DNA of 64,000 nucleotides, taken from contig NZ_JAFAIX010000005.1 of NCBI RefSeq assembly GCF_019236475.1, positions 1 through 64,000 on the forward strand, in the 5' to 3' direction. The number at the start of each line of letters is the position of its first letter. Position 1 is the stretch's first letter. This document shows, in pieces, positions 17,798 to 25,664 of this stretch. Below the pieces are notes generated by a model. It was given only the letters and a program-made list of their open reading frames with translations, did no database searches and was not told the DNA's origin. Source of the DNA: Chitinophaga sp. (GTDB lineage: Bacteria; Bacteroidota; Bacteroidia; Chitinophagales; Chitinophagaceae). The position numbers and the translations under genes are program-made.

Positions 17798-18385
17798 ATG
17801 AACAAACTAATCCTGGAAACACAGATCAGCATAGACGGTTTTATAGCAGATAAAAATGGCAGTACAGATTGGATGATTTGGAACTGGGGGCCAGAATGGA
17901 CTTGGGATGAGGATTTACAAAAGTATCACACCGATCTGAATAAATCCGCCAGCACCATTATTATCAGCAGCCAGATGGCCAAAGAAGGCTTTAATGCACA
18001 TTGGCAGGCCGCCGCTTCTGACCCAAATGATAAGCGGTACCAATTTGCCCATCATATCCATCATGCATCCAAATATGTAGCCTCCACTACTTTGACTAAA
18101 GAGGTGGAAATACCAGGAGGCTGGGATAAAACCAACATTCTAAATGGCGATTTAAAGGAATCTATCACCGCATTGAAGAAATCCGCATCTGGTAATATGA
18201 TTGTCTATGGTGGTGCAACACTGCTGGCTAACTTGATAAATGAAGATTTAATTGATGAGTACCATCTCATTGTAAATCCTGTTGCAATAGGAAGTGGTTT
18301 ATCTATTTTTAAAAAACGAAAGCAATTAAAACTGATAAAATCCACTCCATTTGCATGTGGGGTTGTTGTCAACCAGTATGCTTAA
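17798..18385 (+). CDS. dihydrofolate reductase family protein (RibD C-terminal-like)
   Basis: 195-aa cytoplasmic reductase of the DHFR/RibD_C superfamily. N-terminal strand ILETQISIDGFIADKNG matches the family opening (S.DGfia...G). The middle has the nucleotide-binding segment SASGNMIVYGGATLLANLI (GG-x-LA), and the C-terminus LIVNPVAIGSGLSIF is the usual P..lG.G..lF motif. Family members of this type are often stand-alone NADPH-dependent reductases of unknown substrate rather than true DHFR. Monocistronic, ending at a bidirectional terminator. Confidence 0.88.
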   Translation: MNKLILETQISIDGFIADKNGSTDWMIWNWGPEWTWDEDLQKYHTDLNKSASTIIISSQMAKEGFNAHWQAAASDPNDKRYQFAHHIHHASKYVASTTLTKEVEIPGGWDKTNILNGDLKESITALKKSASGNMIVYGGATLLANLINEDLIDEYHLIVNPVAIGSGLSIFKKRKQLKLIKSTPFACGVVVNQYA

Positions 18386-18405
18386 TGATGTTGAAGACTA
18401 AATCC

Positions 18406-18440
18406 AGAAAAGCCTTCGGATGACATCCGAAGGCTTTTCT
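18406..18440. terminator. bidirectional terminator (GCCTTCGGA family hairpin)
   Basis: AGAAAAGCCTTCGGA, 5-nt loop, TCCGAAGGCTTTTCT: a 15-bp perfect stem ending in T-runs on both strands, between the convergent DHFR-like and MBL genes. The same stem core recurs at 20685-20715 and, with one mismatch, at 25458-25484. Confidence 0.85.
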
Positions 18441-18453
18441 CTTTAGAACTGCA

Positions 18454-19329
18454 CTATCTTCCAGGCACCCATTTGAATTCGTTACCAATGCGTACTATTC
18501 GTCCAAAACCTGGCCATTGTAGATGATACGCGAATACGAGTTGCTGAGAATCCGCCAATTCGCCGAGTATGCGCCGGCGTGTTTGTGCCGCCAGGTCAAA
18601 ATCAACATCAAAGATGGTTCCCCATTCAGGTCTGGAAAACAAAATCTCTGCATCATGACAGATATCTGCCATATGAATAAACGTTTCGGAACCGGCTGTT
18701 ACAGCGAACATACAGTGCCCAGGTGTATGTCCGGGGGCAAGAATTGGCCGCAGAAAGGGAAACATTGGGTCCGAAGTATTAAACAACCGGAGTTTGGGGC
18801 CTATTGCAGCAAGTACTTGTCGGATATCCTGATGCAATTGTTTTAATACTTTTGGTAAATTTTTACTTTTTGAAAAGTCCGGCGATACCGATTGCCAGAA
18901 ATTGTATTCTGCTTCCTGTAAATGTATTTCAGCATTGGGAAACACGAAAAGTCCAGCCTCATCTATCAAACCGTTGATATGATCTGGGTGAGCGTGCGTA
19001 AGTATAATGTCGGTGACATCGGCGGGATCGATTCCCGTAGCCTTCAGATTGTCAGGCAAACAACCGGCTGCTGGAGCGGAAGAATATCCATTCCCTGCGT
19101 CTATCAGCACTAGATGTGGCGGTGCACTTATAACAAGTATATTATGAGCAAGGGTGATATAATCACTACTTTGTACACGAACACTGTTTAACTCCGGCCG
19201 ATCTATTCCTGGCGCAAAGCAATCACTATTATAGGGGACATCTCCATCGGTTACCACTAAGATCTCCATGTTTGCGCTCTGAAATGCTGTAAAGCCCTGC
19301 ATCACTGCATGGTGGTGTTGACTAGTCAT
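18454..19329 (-). CDS. MBL-fold metallo-hydrolase (291 aa)
   Basis: Metallo-beta-lactamase fold hydrolase. The metal-binding motif LTHAHPDH (H-x-H-x-D-H, about residue 110) is complete, with the further His/Asp ligands in APGHTPGHCMF and the Asp in HMADICHDAEI, and a late His in VFAYHLQWPG. No signal peptide, so cytoplasmic. It resembles the AHL-lactonase/YtnP-like branch of the fold; the substrate is not determinable. It is divergent from an HxlR regulator 105 bp away, which is the likely regulator. Confidence 0.88.
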   Translation of the reverse strand: MTSQHHHAVMQGFTAFQSANMEILVVTDGDVPYNSDCFAPGIDRPELNSVRVQSSDYITLAHNILVISAPPHLVLIDAGNGYSSAPAAGCLPDNLKATGIDPADVTDIILTHAHPDHINGLIDEAGLFVFPNAEIHLQEAEYNFWQSVSPDFSKSKNLPKVLKQLHQDIRQVLAAIGPKLRLFNTSDPMFPFLRPILAPGHTPGHCMFAVTAGSETFIHMADICHDAEILFSRPEWGTIFDVDFDLAAQTRRRILGELADSQQLVFAYHLQWPGFGRIVRIGNEFKWVPGR

Positions 19330-19434
19330 TTTACTGATATTTGTTCCTGGTAAATTTTATTGGCAAATTTCTCTTTTCTAGATAGACTTGCAGATAAGAC
19401 CAATTTTATTGCCTTGGACTATAATTTTAGACTA

Positions 19435-19779
19435 ATGGGAAATTCAAGTGTTAGGAAGACAAAAAACTTTAACCCCACCAATTGTGCGGTAACCTATTGT
19501 ATGAATATCATTGGTGGTAAATGGAAACCGGTGATTATACACCTGATCTGTAAAGATGTGAATAGGTATAGCCTCATGCAGAAAGCGATGCCGGAGGCCA
19601 GTAAGCAAACGCTCACCAACCAGCTCCGCGAATTGGAAGCAGATGGCGTAATAGAGAGAATTGTTTTTGCAGAAATACCTCCCAGGGTTGAATACCGGAT
19701 GACGCCATTCGGCGATACACTGCTGCCCATCATTGATGCGATGAGGGCTTGGGGTAAGGAGCATAGAAAAGATAGCTAG
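19435..19779 (+). CDS. HxlR-family winged-helix regulator (114 aa)
   Basis: Start placed at the ATG at 19435. The frame is open from a TTG at 19360, but that would add 25 residues not usual in the family. The HxlR signature is clear: NCAVTYCMNIIGGKWKPVII, then RYSLMQKAMPEASKQTLTNQLRELEADGVIER, and a beta-wing with PPRVEYRMTPFG. The Cys in NCAVTYC is the position used for thiol or aldehyde sensing in some relatives. It is divergent from the MBL gene and 67 bp ahead of an SDR gene on the same strand, so it probably controls both. Confidence 0.9.
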   Translation: MGNSSVRKTKNFNPTNCAVTYCMNIIGGKWKPVIIHLICKDVNRYSLMQKAMPEASKQTLTNQLRELEADGVIERIVFAEIPPRVEYRMTPFGDTLLPIIDAMRAWGKEHRKDS

Positions 19780-19846
19780 AATATAGCAAGAAACGGGTTT
19801 TATCAGGCGACAAGGCATTTTAATTTCGTGCAATAAAATTTATTAT

Positions 19847-20599
19847 ATGCAGAAGTTAAAGAACAAAACGGCTTTAATTACAGGTGGTACGAGTGGAATT
19901 GGTAAGGCCACGGCCATTGATTTTATTGAAAACGGCGCGTCAGTGATTATTACCGGACGTTTCAAAAACACAGTAGACGACACTGTAATTGAACTGGGGT
20001 CCAATGCCAAAGGGATTGTTTCGGATGCTGGAAAAATGGAAGATATCTTAAGCTTGGCGGATAAAGTGAAATTGATTTCACCTCAGGTAGATATTCTTTA
20101 TGTAAATGCCGGTTTCGGCAAATATGCTCCACTAGAGCTGATAGATGAGACACATTTTAATGAACAATTCAATGTAATTGTAAAGGGGACACTGTTTATG
20201 GTGCAACAGATTTTACCTTTAATGAAAGAGGGCGGATCTATTATTTTGAATACTTCCATCGTGACAGAAGTCGGAATGCCAAATTCTTCCGTTTACTCGG
20301 CAGCAAAAGCCGCAGTACAATCGTTTACGAAATCATTTGCATCTGAATTGGCACCAAGAAAAATCAGGATCAATGCAGTAAGCCCTGGGCCTATCAATAC
20401 CAATTATTTCGATCGATCTAACTTGTCATCAGATCAGGTACAGGCGATGGCAGATGCTGTTATGCCGCAGGTTCCGCTGGCTCGTTTTGGAGAGCCCTCG
20501 GAAGTTGCAAAGGCCGTTACCTTTTTAGCATCCGCAGATTCTTCGTTTATGCATGGTACGGAACTGTTTGTTGACGGTGGTTTTCCAAGGATTAAATAA
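19847..20599 (+). CDS. short-chain dehydrogenase/reductase (250 aa)
   Basis: Classical SDR. TGGTSGIG (residues 11-18) binds NAD(P); the usual NNAG is VNAGFG; the catalytic Ser is in LNTSIV and the Y-x3-K pair in YSAAK; the C-terminus has SPGPINT and the typical end FVDGGFPRIK. It follows the HxlR regulator on the same strand, an arrangement seen for HxlR-controlled reductases. Substrate unknown. Ends before a terminator hairpin of the GCCTTCGGA type. Confidence 0.9.
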   Translation: MQKLKNKTALITGGTSGIGKATAIDFIENGASVIITGRFKNTVDDTVIELGSNAKGIVSDAGKMEDILSLADKVKLISPQVDILYVNAGFGKYAPLELIDETHFNEQFNVIVKGTLFMVQQILPLMKEGGSIILNTSIVTEVGMPNSSVYSAAKAAVQSFTKSFASELAPRKIRINAVSPGPINTNYFDRSNLSSDQVQAMADAVMPQVPLARFGEPSEVAKAVTFLASADSSFMHGTELFVDGGFPRIK

Positions 20600-20684
20600 T
20601 TTTGACGCATTGGTATAAATGGTTACAAGTAACATCATTTGAGAGAATACTATCTCACAAACTACTTCATTTACTAAACACAAA

Positions 20685-20715
20685 AAAAGCCTTCGGATTA
20701 TATCCGAAGGCTTTT
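20685..20715. terminator. bidirectional terminator (GCCTTCGGA family hairpin)
   Basis: AAAAGCCTTCGGAT, loop TAT, ATCCGAAGGCTTTT: a perfect 14-bp stem flanked by A and T runs, between the convergent SDR and DUF1016 genes. Confidence 0.85.
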
Positions 20716-20729
20716 ACACTTTAATTAAT

Positions 20730-21740
20730 TTATTTCTTATCCTTTTCTTTAAAACTCACTAACTCTTTATTTATCTCATCCAATAACTGCTTTTCAGTTG
20801 GCAAGTAAAGTGCATACTGGCTGGCAATGATTTGTTTTTGTCCTTCTGGTAGCGAGAATTTTACTACCGCATCATTCTTATCTGTACACAGCAAAATACC
20901 GATGGTGGGGTTTTCCTCTGGCAATTTCTCCACCCTGTCGTAATAATTTACATACATCTGTAACTGTCCTATATCTTGAGGAGCGAACTTTTGGGTTTTT
21001 AATTCAATGATCACAAAGCACCTCAACAGTCGATTATAAAATACCAAATCTACATAAAAATCATCCCCTTCAAGATGGATCCGTTGTTGCCTTGCCACAA
21101 AGGAAAAGCCATTGCCTAGTTCCAGTAAGAAATCTTTGAGATGGGTGATAATGGCACTTTCTAGGTCTCTCTCATAATAGGATGCTTCCCGCTTTAAGTC
21201 CAGAAATTCCAACACCATTGGCTCTTTTATGATTTCTTTGGCATCTGATGGGAGTTTTTCCTTTTTTGCTACCGCCAGCACACTTTCTTTGTCATTGCTA
21301 AGCAAAAGGCGTTCATACAATTTACTGTAAACCTGCCTTTCTAATTGTCGAGAAGTCCAATTATTTTTAACCGCTTCAGCAATATAGAAGGTCCTAGCAT
21401 CCTCATTATCAACACTTAACAGCAGTTTATACTGGGTCCAGCTCAATTGTGTCCGCAGTGCAGACACAATTGGAAATGTGCGGTAAAACTGCCTATACCA
21501 GTGCAATTGTCTCGGAGCAAAACCACTACCAAACTCTGGCTGTATCTTTTCAGAAAGATACTTTATCAGATAGGTACCATAATCTGCCCGGTCTTTCCCC
21601 TCCTGTTCTTCCTCAAATATACGTTTACCAATATGCCAATACATCAGCGTCCGCTGATGGTCTACAGCGCGAATGGCATTTTCTCTTGATGATGAAATGA
21701 TCGATTTGATGTCTGTAATAAAAGTTTGATTGATTAACAT
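20730..21740 (-). CDS. DUF1016/YhcG-family PD-(D/E)XK nuclease protein (336 aa)
   Basis: Two-part protein. Residues 1-150 are the DUF1016 N-terminal domain (RTLMYWHIGKRIFEEEQ, YLSEKIQPEFGSGFAPRQLHWYRQFY, LSWTQYKLLL). Residues 170-320 are the YhcG-type nuclease domain with the PD-(D/E)XK core: DDFYVDLVFYNRLLRCFVIIELK carries the Asp and E-x-K, and DIGQLQMYVNYY follows. Such proteins are scattered in accessory regions and often sit next to restriction systems; a role in DNA defence is usual to suggest but not proven. It is flanked by two strong hairpins and precedes the tRNA-Ser-associated segment. Confidence 0.9.
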   Translation of the reverse strand: MLINQTFITDIKSIISSSRENAIRAVDHQRTLMYWHIGKRIFEEEQEGKDRADYGTYLIKYLSEKIQPEFGSGFAPRQLHWYRQFYRTFPIVSALRTQLSWTQYKLLLSVDNEDARTFYIAEAVKNNWTSRQLERQVYSKLYERLLLSNDKESVLAVAKKEKLPSDAKEIIKEPMVLEFLDLKREASYYERDLESAIITHLKDFLLELGNGFSFVARQQRIHLEGDDFYVDLVFYNRLLRCFVIIELKTQKFAPQDIGQLQMYVNYYDRVEKLPEENPTIGILLCTDKNDAVVKFSLPEGQKQIIASQYALYLPTEKQLLDEINKELVSFKEKDKK

Positions 21741-21873
21741 AACTATGGGTTTTTGACAATCTTAAATTGATTTGATTAACAAAATTTCTAAAGGCTTTTT
21801 TTAAAAACGCTTCTTCGTGGACCGTTTGCTAATGATAGGTATAGCAGCTTCTCTAAGAATTAGGGGTATAAAA

Positions 21874-21914
21874 AAACAGCGATACTAATTCTTATCGAAT
21901 TACTATCGCTGTTT
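21874..21914. terminator. long terminator-like hairpin beside the tRNA fragment
   Basis: Outer stem AAACAGCGATA / TATCGCTGTTT (11 bp), a C-C mismatch, inner stem TAATTC / GAATTA, loop TTATC, with an A-run on the left. It lies about 80 bp on the 3' side of the tRNA-Ser fragment, the place where the intact tRNA-Ser genes in this window carry their own terminators. It may be the terminator of the original tRNA locus. Confidence 0.65.
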
Positions 21915-21991
21915 CGTAATATGGGGGAATTAATATCTACGCTAAAATAATAAAATAAAAAAGTTTTAAAAAAATTTGAAGACTTCTTTTT

Positions 21992-22008
21992 GCGGAGAGT
22001 CAGGGATT
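21992..22008 (-). repeat. displaced tRNA-Ser 3'-end copy (att-like direct repeat)
   Basis: GCGGAGAGTCAGGGATT is identical to the 3' end of both intact tRNA-Ser(TGA) genes (25489 and 48230; here including one flanking base) in the same orientation. Beyond it the sequence diverges. This is the pattern left when an element integrates into the 3' end of a tRNA gene and displaces the old end. Confidence 0.7.
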
Positions 22009-22090
22009 ACTATCGAACACCTAATATCTATTTTGACGTTTTGGGATAGCGTAAGATAATACTAAGTACTATAGGTAATATGGCATATGA

Positions 22091-24868
22091 TCACCCTTGA
22101 CCCATGGCAGTGTTTAATTTTTCAATAATCCTTGCTTCCTCACTGTGCCCATCAGTTGATAACCTTAGCAATGGAAGGCCTATCATTTTCAAGATATAGT
22201 CTTTCTTATGGTCTCTTTCCCGCTGCAATATATTGTCATGGGATGATACTCCGTCTACCTCGACAGCTAAGACGGGAGTTTTGTCAATCTTGTTATACAA
22301 TAGAAAATCAATCCTTGAATTATTTCTTATGAAGCGGATTTCATCTTCTGAGAATTGTTGAAAATCTTGAATAAGATCTCTAAGCTTATATTCCCTCACC
22401 ATATCAATAGATGAGAATTGGGCATTATTTAATAAAATATTTTCACTCAACAACTTGTGAATAATGATCTCCGCGGGAGATCCTTGTATGTTCTTGTTGG
22501 ACGAAAGAAACGAAGTAAAGGCCTGATTATACTCCTTGTACAAGAGATCAAAAACAGAACAGATACGGCCTTGGACAATTGTTTCATTCGGATCAGTGGT
22601 ATAACACATGTAGCGTATCATATCACCGATCGCTGTCCCGTGAGGAAGTTCCATAGATGCCGGTTTTACTACAATAAATTCTTTCACAGCTCTTGATACT
22701 GCCACATTTATTAGCCTAGGATTATCTATAAATGTTTCTATTTTGTTTTTAACCGTATTAAATATAATCACCTCTTTCTCACGCCCTTGAAACTTATGTA
22801 TAGTGTCAGCCTCTGCCCCAAATGGCAGCTGTTTTTGCAGAATATCTGCATGGTCTCTGTATGGCGCAACAACACCAACTTTTGTATAGTTCGCAGAATA
22901 GTTCTCACGGATATACAAGTCCGTTTCATCGATCTGTCTTTGATTGTGATTTCCTTTTTGCCCCGATATGTTTGTTTCAATAATCCTAAACGGATGATTG
23001 TATCCAGAAGTCATAATAGCCAGATTATTCTTATAGTACTTCTTGTTGCAGAATCCAATAATAATAGGGTGGCATCTGTAATGTTCTTTTAGCAGCACCG
23101 ACTTTATTTTATCCCCGTATAGGCTTTTTAGCGAGTCCAGAATATTCTTTTCAACATAGTCGTACGCAGGAGAAATATTGTACTCAACCAGAAATTTCGC
23201 TGAAGCTGCTCTACTCTGTTTGTCTACAATGTGGGGAAGCTGCATACTATCTCCCACTACAATCGCATTTCGGCAACAAGAAAAACATGCAGCAGACTTG
23301 ATGATATCTACCTGCGAAGCTTCATCTATAATCAGATAATCAAAAAGGTACCCTTTTGGAATGCTCGTGTGTAACGAGAGCGTGGAACTCAGAATTACAG
23401 GATAACGCGCTGTGAATGCATCAAATTGATTGCGATAACCTTCAACTTTAAATGTAACTTTGTCTAAACGCTTATATTTTTCAAATAACACTGCATTGAA
23501 TATCTCTTTAGATGCCTCGATAAAATCATTAAGATTAGCCTCTTCATTGTTTGATATCAACCAGTTTTCAACGTCCAGGATTTCGTTTTTTATTTTTGCT
23601 ATATATAATTCATAGAATTTGTGATTAATATAAACGTGCAACTGTTCGCGGTACCGGCTAATACTGTTCAGGTCAAACAAGCCGTATTGCAGCACAAACC
23701 GTAACTTATTGATGATGGACAACTTGTTTTCTGTGCCGATACCTGATAGTAAGTTTTTTAACTTTAAGGTTCTGGCAGAAGTCCATTTACGGTGAAATTT
23801 CCTGTCGAGTATAGATTTTATGTTCTGATTGAGTGGTTGTTCTATTTTAATGTGGCTAAAATCTATTTCAGCATCTGACAATGCTGTTTTCAAAAAGGCT
23901 AATTTATTCCGGTACTGAAAACATCCTGTGAGTATGGAATCCAGATTGCGAACTTTATTCTTTAGTATTTTTAACCGCTCCTCCGAAACCTCAAAATCCT
24001 GATGGACTTTTTGTTCTTCGAGATTGTCGAAGAACGAGGCCTTGTTGTTATTATTTCCAAGTGAAGCCACAACCATTTCATAGCCGTATTTCGCTAACTT
24101 CTCCCGTACATTAAATACCGCAGCATTATTGTTCGAAACAATTGCAACAGTTTTATTCTGTACGATAAGATTGGCTATAATATTTAGGATCGTCTGAGTT
24201 TTTCCCGTACCTGGGGGCCCTTCTACTATACTTAGACTATTGCTAAGCGCAGTCTCAACCGCCAGTTTTTGACTCTCATTGCAACCAAAAGGATAAATCA
24301 GTAGCTCATTGGGAGAGCTTATAAAAGGATTGATCCCATCGATGTACTTGGACAGCACCGACCTTGCCTCCAATATATCTATATCTTCAATAGCCTTGAG
24401 TAATATTTCGTTGCTTATTTGATTTGAGCTTTTGCGATCTGTCTCTTCAGGTTGAATATCAAATGATACGTCAAAATTTCCTTCCAGTATCCTCTTAAAA
24501 TAATTGACTACCGATTCTGTCTGGCCAGTATTCTTTTTTGTATCATAGATTTCAATATCGGCACTGTTTTCAACTGGATAAGAACAATTATCTCCATTTC
24601 TAAAAATCAAATAACGCCCATAGTTATCAACTGTATTATATGTCGTACTTAATTTGCCTTTCTCATATATGCGCACATCTTCTCGTCTTGATACAAGAGG
24701 ATAATATTGTACTTTGTCAGCTCCATAATTATAACTTCTCCCGTTGTTAAATGTAATGCGATATCCATTGTTAGTATGGATAACCGTTGACACATCCCTC
24801 TTGTACTCAAATTTCAGGGATGTTTTATTTTTTAAGTACACTATGAACGAATGATCCATCATACTCAT
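22091..24868 (-). CDS. UPF1-like SF1 helicase with C-terminal nuclease domain (925 aa)
   Basis: Residues 1-110 form beta-hairpin repeats of a domain not recognised (YRITFNNGRSYNYG and similar). Walker A is GPPGTGKTQTILNII near residue 219; Walker B is LIIDEASQVD near 515; motif III VVGDSMQLPHI, motif IV region KEHYRCHPIII, motif V DTIHKFQGREKEVIIF and motif VI NVAVSRAVKEF follow, all of DNA2/UPF1 type. Near residue 850-890 a restriction-endonuclease-like (DUF2726/Vsr-type) core is seen: SRIDFLLYNK...VLAVEVDGVSSHDN, then a conserved Arg/Asp-rich helix. Helicase-nuclease fusions like this are common in defence islands. It is the single cargo of the tRNA-Ser segment. Antiphage role is inferred. 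Confidence 0.85.
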   Translation of the reverse strand: MSMMDHSFIVYLKNKTSLKFEYKRDVSTVIHTNNGYRITFNNGRSYNYGADKVQYYPLVSRREDVRIYEKGKLSTTYNTVDNYGRYLIFRNGDNCSYPVENSADIEIYDTKKNTGQTESVVNYFKRILEGNFDVSFDIQPEETDRKSSNQISNEILLKAIEDIDILEARSVLSKYIDGINPFISSPNELLIYPFGCNESQKLAVETALSNSLSIVEGPPGTGKTQTILNIIANLIVQNKTVAIVSNNNAAVFNVREKLAKYGYEMVVASLGNNNNKASFFDNLEEQKVHQDFEVSEERLKILKNKVRNLDSILTGCFQYRNKLAFLKTALSDAEIDFSHIKIEQPLNQNIKSILDRKFHRKWTSARTLKLKNLLSGIGTENKLSIINKLRFVLQYGLFDLNSISRYREQLHVYINHKFYELYIAKIKNEILDVENWLISNNEEANLNDFIEASKEIFNAVLFEKYKRLDKVTFKVEGYRNQFDAFTARYPVILSSTLSLHTSIPKGYLFDYLIIDEASQVDIIKSAACFSCCRNAIVVGDSMQLPHIVDKQSRAASAKFLVEYNISPAYDYVEKNILDSLKSLYGDKIKSVLLKEHYRCHPIIIGFCNKKYYKNNLAIMTSGYNHPFRIIETNISGQKGNHNQRQIDETDLYIRENYSANYTKVGVVAPYRDHADILQKQLPFGAEADTIHKFQGREKEVIIFNTVKNKIETFIDNPRLINVAVSRAVKEFIVVKPASMELPHGTAIGDMIRYMCYTTDPNETIVQGRICSVFDLLYKEYNQAFTSFLSSNKNIQGSPAEIIIHKLLSENILLNNAQFSSIDMVREYKLRDLIQDFQQFSEDEIRFIRNNSRIDFLLYNKIDKTPVLAVEVDGVSSHDNILQRERDHKKDYILKMIGLPLLRLSTDGHSEEARIIEKLNTAMGQG

Positions 24869-25328
24869 TTATTACATTCAGTATAGTCTCTAAGTTACTA
24901 ATTTAATCTTTATACCGGAAAATGCTCCTAGTTAGAAAGCAGATAGTTAATATTAAGCTGACCTAGAGAAAGCGTGCAATGTTATGAGAATAGAAAAATG
25001 AATTGGCACTCAGGTGAAAGATTTTTTGGATGTTAGTGGGTTTCATTTGACCATGCCGATTAAACTACGATTAAATAAGGCCAGTGGCGCTTATAATTCA
25101 AGCACCTTAATTCAAATGAATAACGCAACTTATCAGGCGTCCTGTTTTGGTGAGGGAGAAGAGACTCTAAAAACTGCTGCAACGGAGATGTTAGAGGACT
25201 GATTTTTTTCTATTTCTTTTAAATCATGATGGAAAATCCAATATCTGCGATTGATTTTCTGTGGATTAGTGATCGGGATAATTAAACTCTTTCGCGGAAT
25301 TGAAAATCAATTGGTCAACTACAGAAAA
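24869..25328. other. gene-poor spacer upstream of the helicase
   Basis: About 460 bp. It must hold the promoter of the helicase gene, but no TAnnTTTG match was found. A 62-codon frame from a GTG at 25014 to 25202 is not convincing (no ATG, stop just upstream, no recognised family) and may be a gene remnant. Confidence 0.4.
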
Positions 25329-25360
25329 GAAGGAGACGATCAAAATTGATCGTCTCCTTC
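25329..25360. terminator. terminator-like hairpin beside the decayed tRNA
   Basis: GAAGGAGACGATCAA and TTGATCGTCTCCTTC, 15-bp arms with a 2-nt centre. It sits directly on the 3' side of the decayed tRNA-Ser copy, in the position of a tRNA terminator. Confidence 0.65.
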
Positions 25361-25363
25361 TAG

Positions 25364-25441
25364 CGGAAAGTCAGGGATTCACCCCCCAGGAACTGTTACA
25401 GTCATAATCATTTGTGATAAGACTGCCGCAATAAACGCTTC
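25364..25441 (-). pseudogene. decayed tRNA-Ser copy
   Basis: Aligns with the intact tRNA-Ser for most of its length: the last 17 nt differ at one site (GCGGAAAGTC for GCGGAGAGTC), and the variable-arm segment CTGTTACAGTC and the anticodon-stem segment AAGACTGCCGCAAT are kept. The anticodon loop is replaced by an unrelated insertion, the T arm has lost its GTTCGAATC core, and the 5' acceptor strand is gone. It cannot fold as a tRNA. Confidence 0.7.
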
Positions 25442-25457
25442 ATTTACTTAAATTAAA

Positions 25458-25484
25458 AAGCCTCCGGATATTATCCGAAGGCTT
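25458..25484 (-). terminator. terminator of tRNA-Ser (GCCTTCGGA family hairpin)
   Basis: AAGCCTCCGGAT / ATCCGAAGGCTT with one mismatch, directly on the 3' side of the tRNA-Ser gene at 25489. A-run on its left gives the T-tract for minus-strand transcription. Confidence 0.7.
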
Positions 25485-25488
25485 CTAG

Positions 25489-25573
25489 CGGAGAGTCAGG
25501 GATTCGAACCCCGGGACCTGTTACAGTCAACAGTTTTCAAGACTGCCGCAATCGACCGCTCTGCCAACTCTCC
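25489..25573 (-). tRNA. tRNA-Ser (anticodon TGA)
   Basis: 85 nt, class II tRNA. Acceptor strands GGAGAGT/ACTCTCC pair fully with discriminator G; anticodon loop CTTGAAA gives TGA; a long variable arm and the T arm with GTTCGAATC are present. CCA is not encoded. Identical in sequence to the tRNA at 48230-48314. It marks one end of the putative helicase island. Confidence 0.95.
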
Positions 25574-25664
25574 AACAGGCCACAAATGTATAAAACGTAT
25601 TGATTATAAAAAATTTACAGAGACATTTTTTTTAACTTTTTTTGACGTATACTCACGCGAGCAG

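Larger units (their letters stand above)
21741..22090. other. AT-rich intergenic region holding a hairpin and a tRNA-Ser 3' fragment
   Basis: 350 bp without a gene. It holds the long hairpin at 21874-21914 and the 17-bp tRNA-Ser 3'-end copy at 21992-22008, listed separately. The rest is AT-rich with no clear promoter or small gene. Confidence 0.6.
21992..25489. mobile_element. putative 3.5-kb tRNA-Ser-integrated island with one cargo gene
   Basis: Bounded on one side by the intact tRNA-Ser 3' end (25489) and on the other by the displaced 17-bp copy (21992-22008). The only sizeable gene inside is the helicase-nuclease at 22091-24868. A decayed tRNA-Ser copy at 25364-25441 suggests an earlier or repeated event at the same site. 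No integrase is present, so the element would be a remnant or moved in trans. Boundaries are read from the repeats; mobility is inferred. Confidence 0.45.

Noticed and set aside
25014..25202. 62-codon frame upstream of the helicase gene
   Set aside because: Begins with GTG, is closed by a stop a few codons upstream, has no recognised family and lies in an AT-rich spacer of a disturbed locus. Could be a remnant but cannot be supported as a gene.
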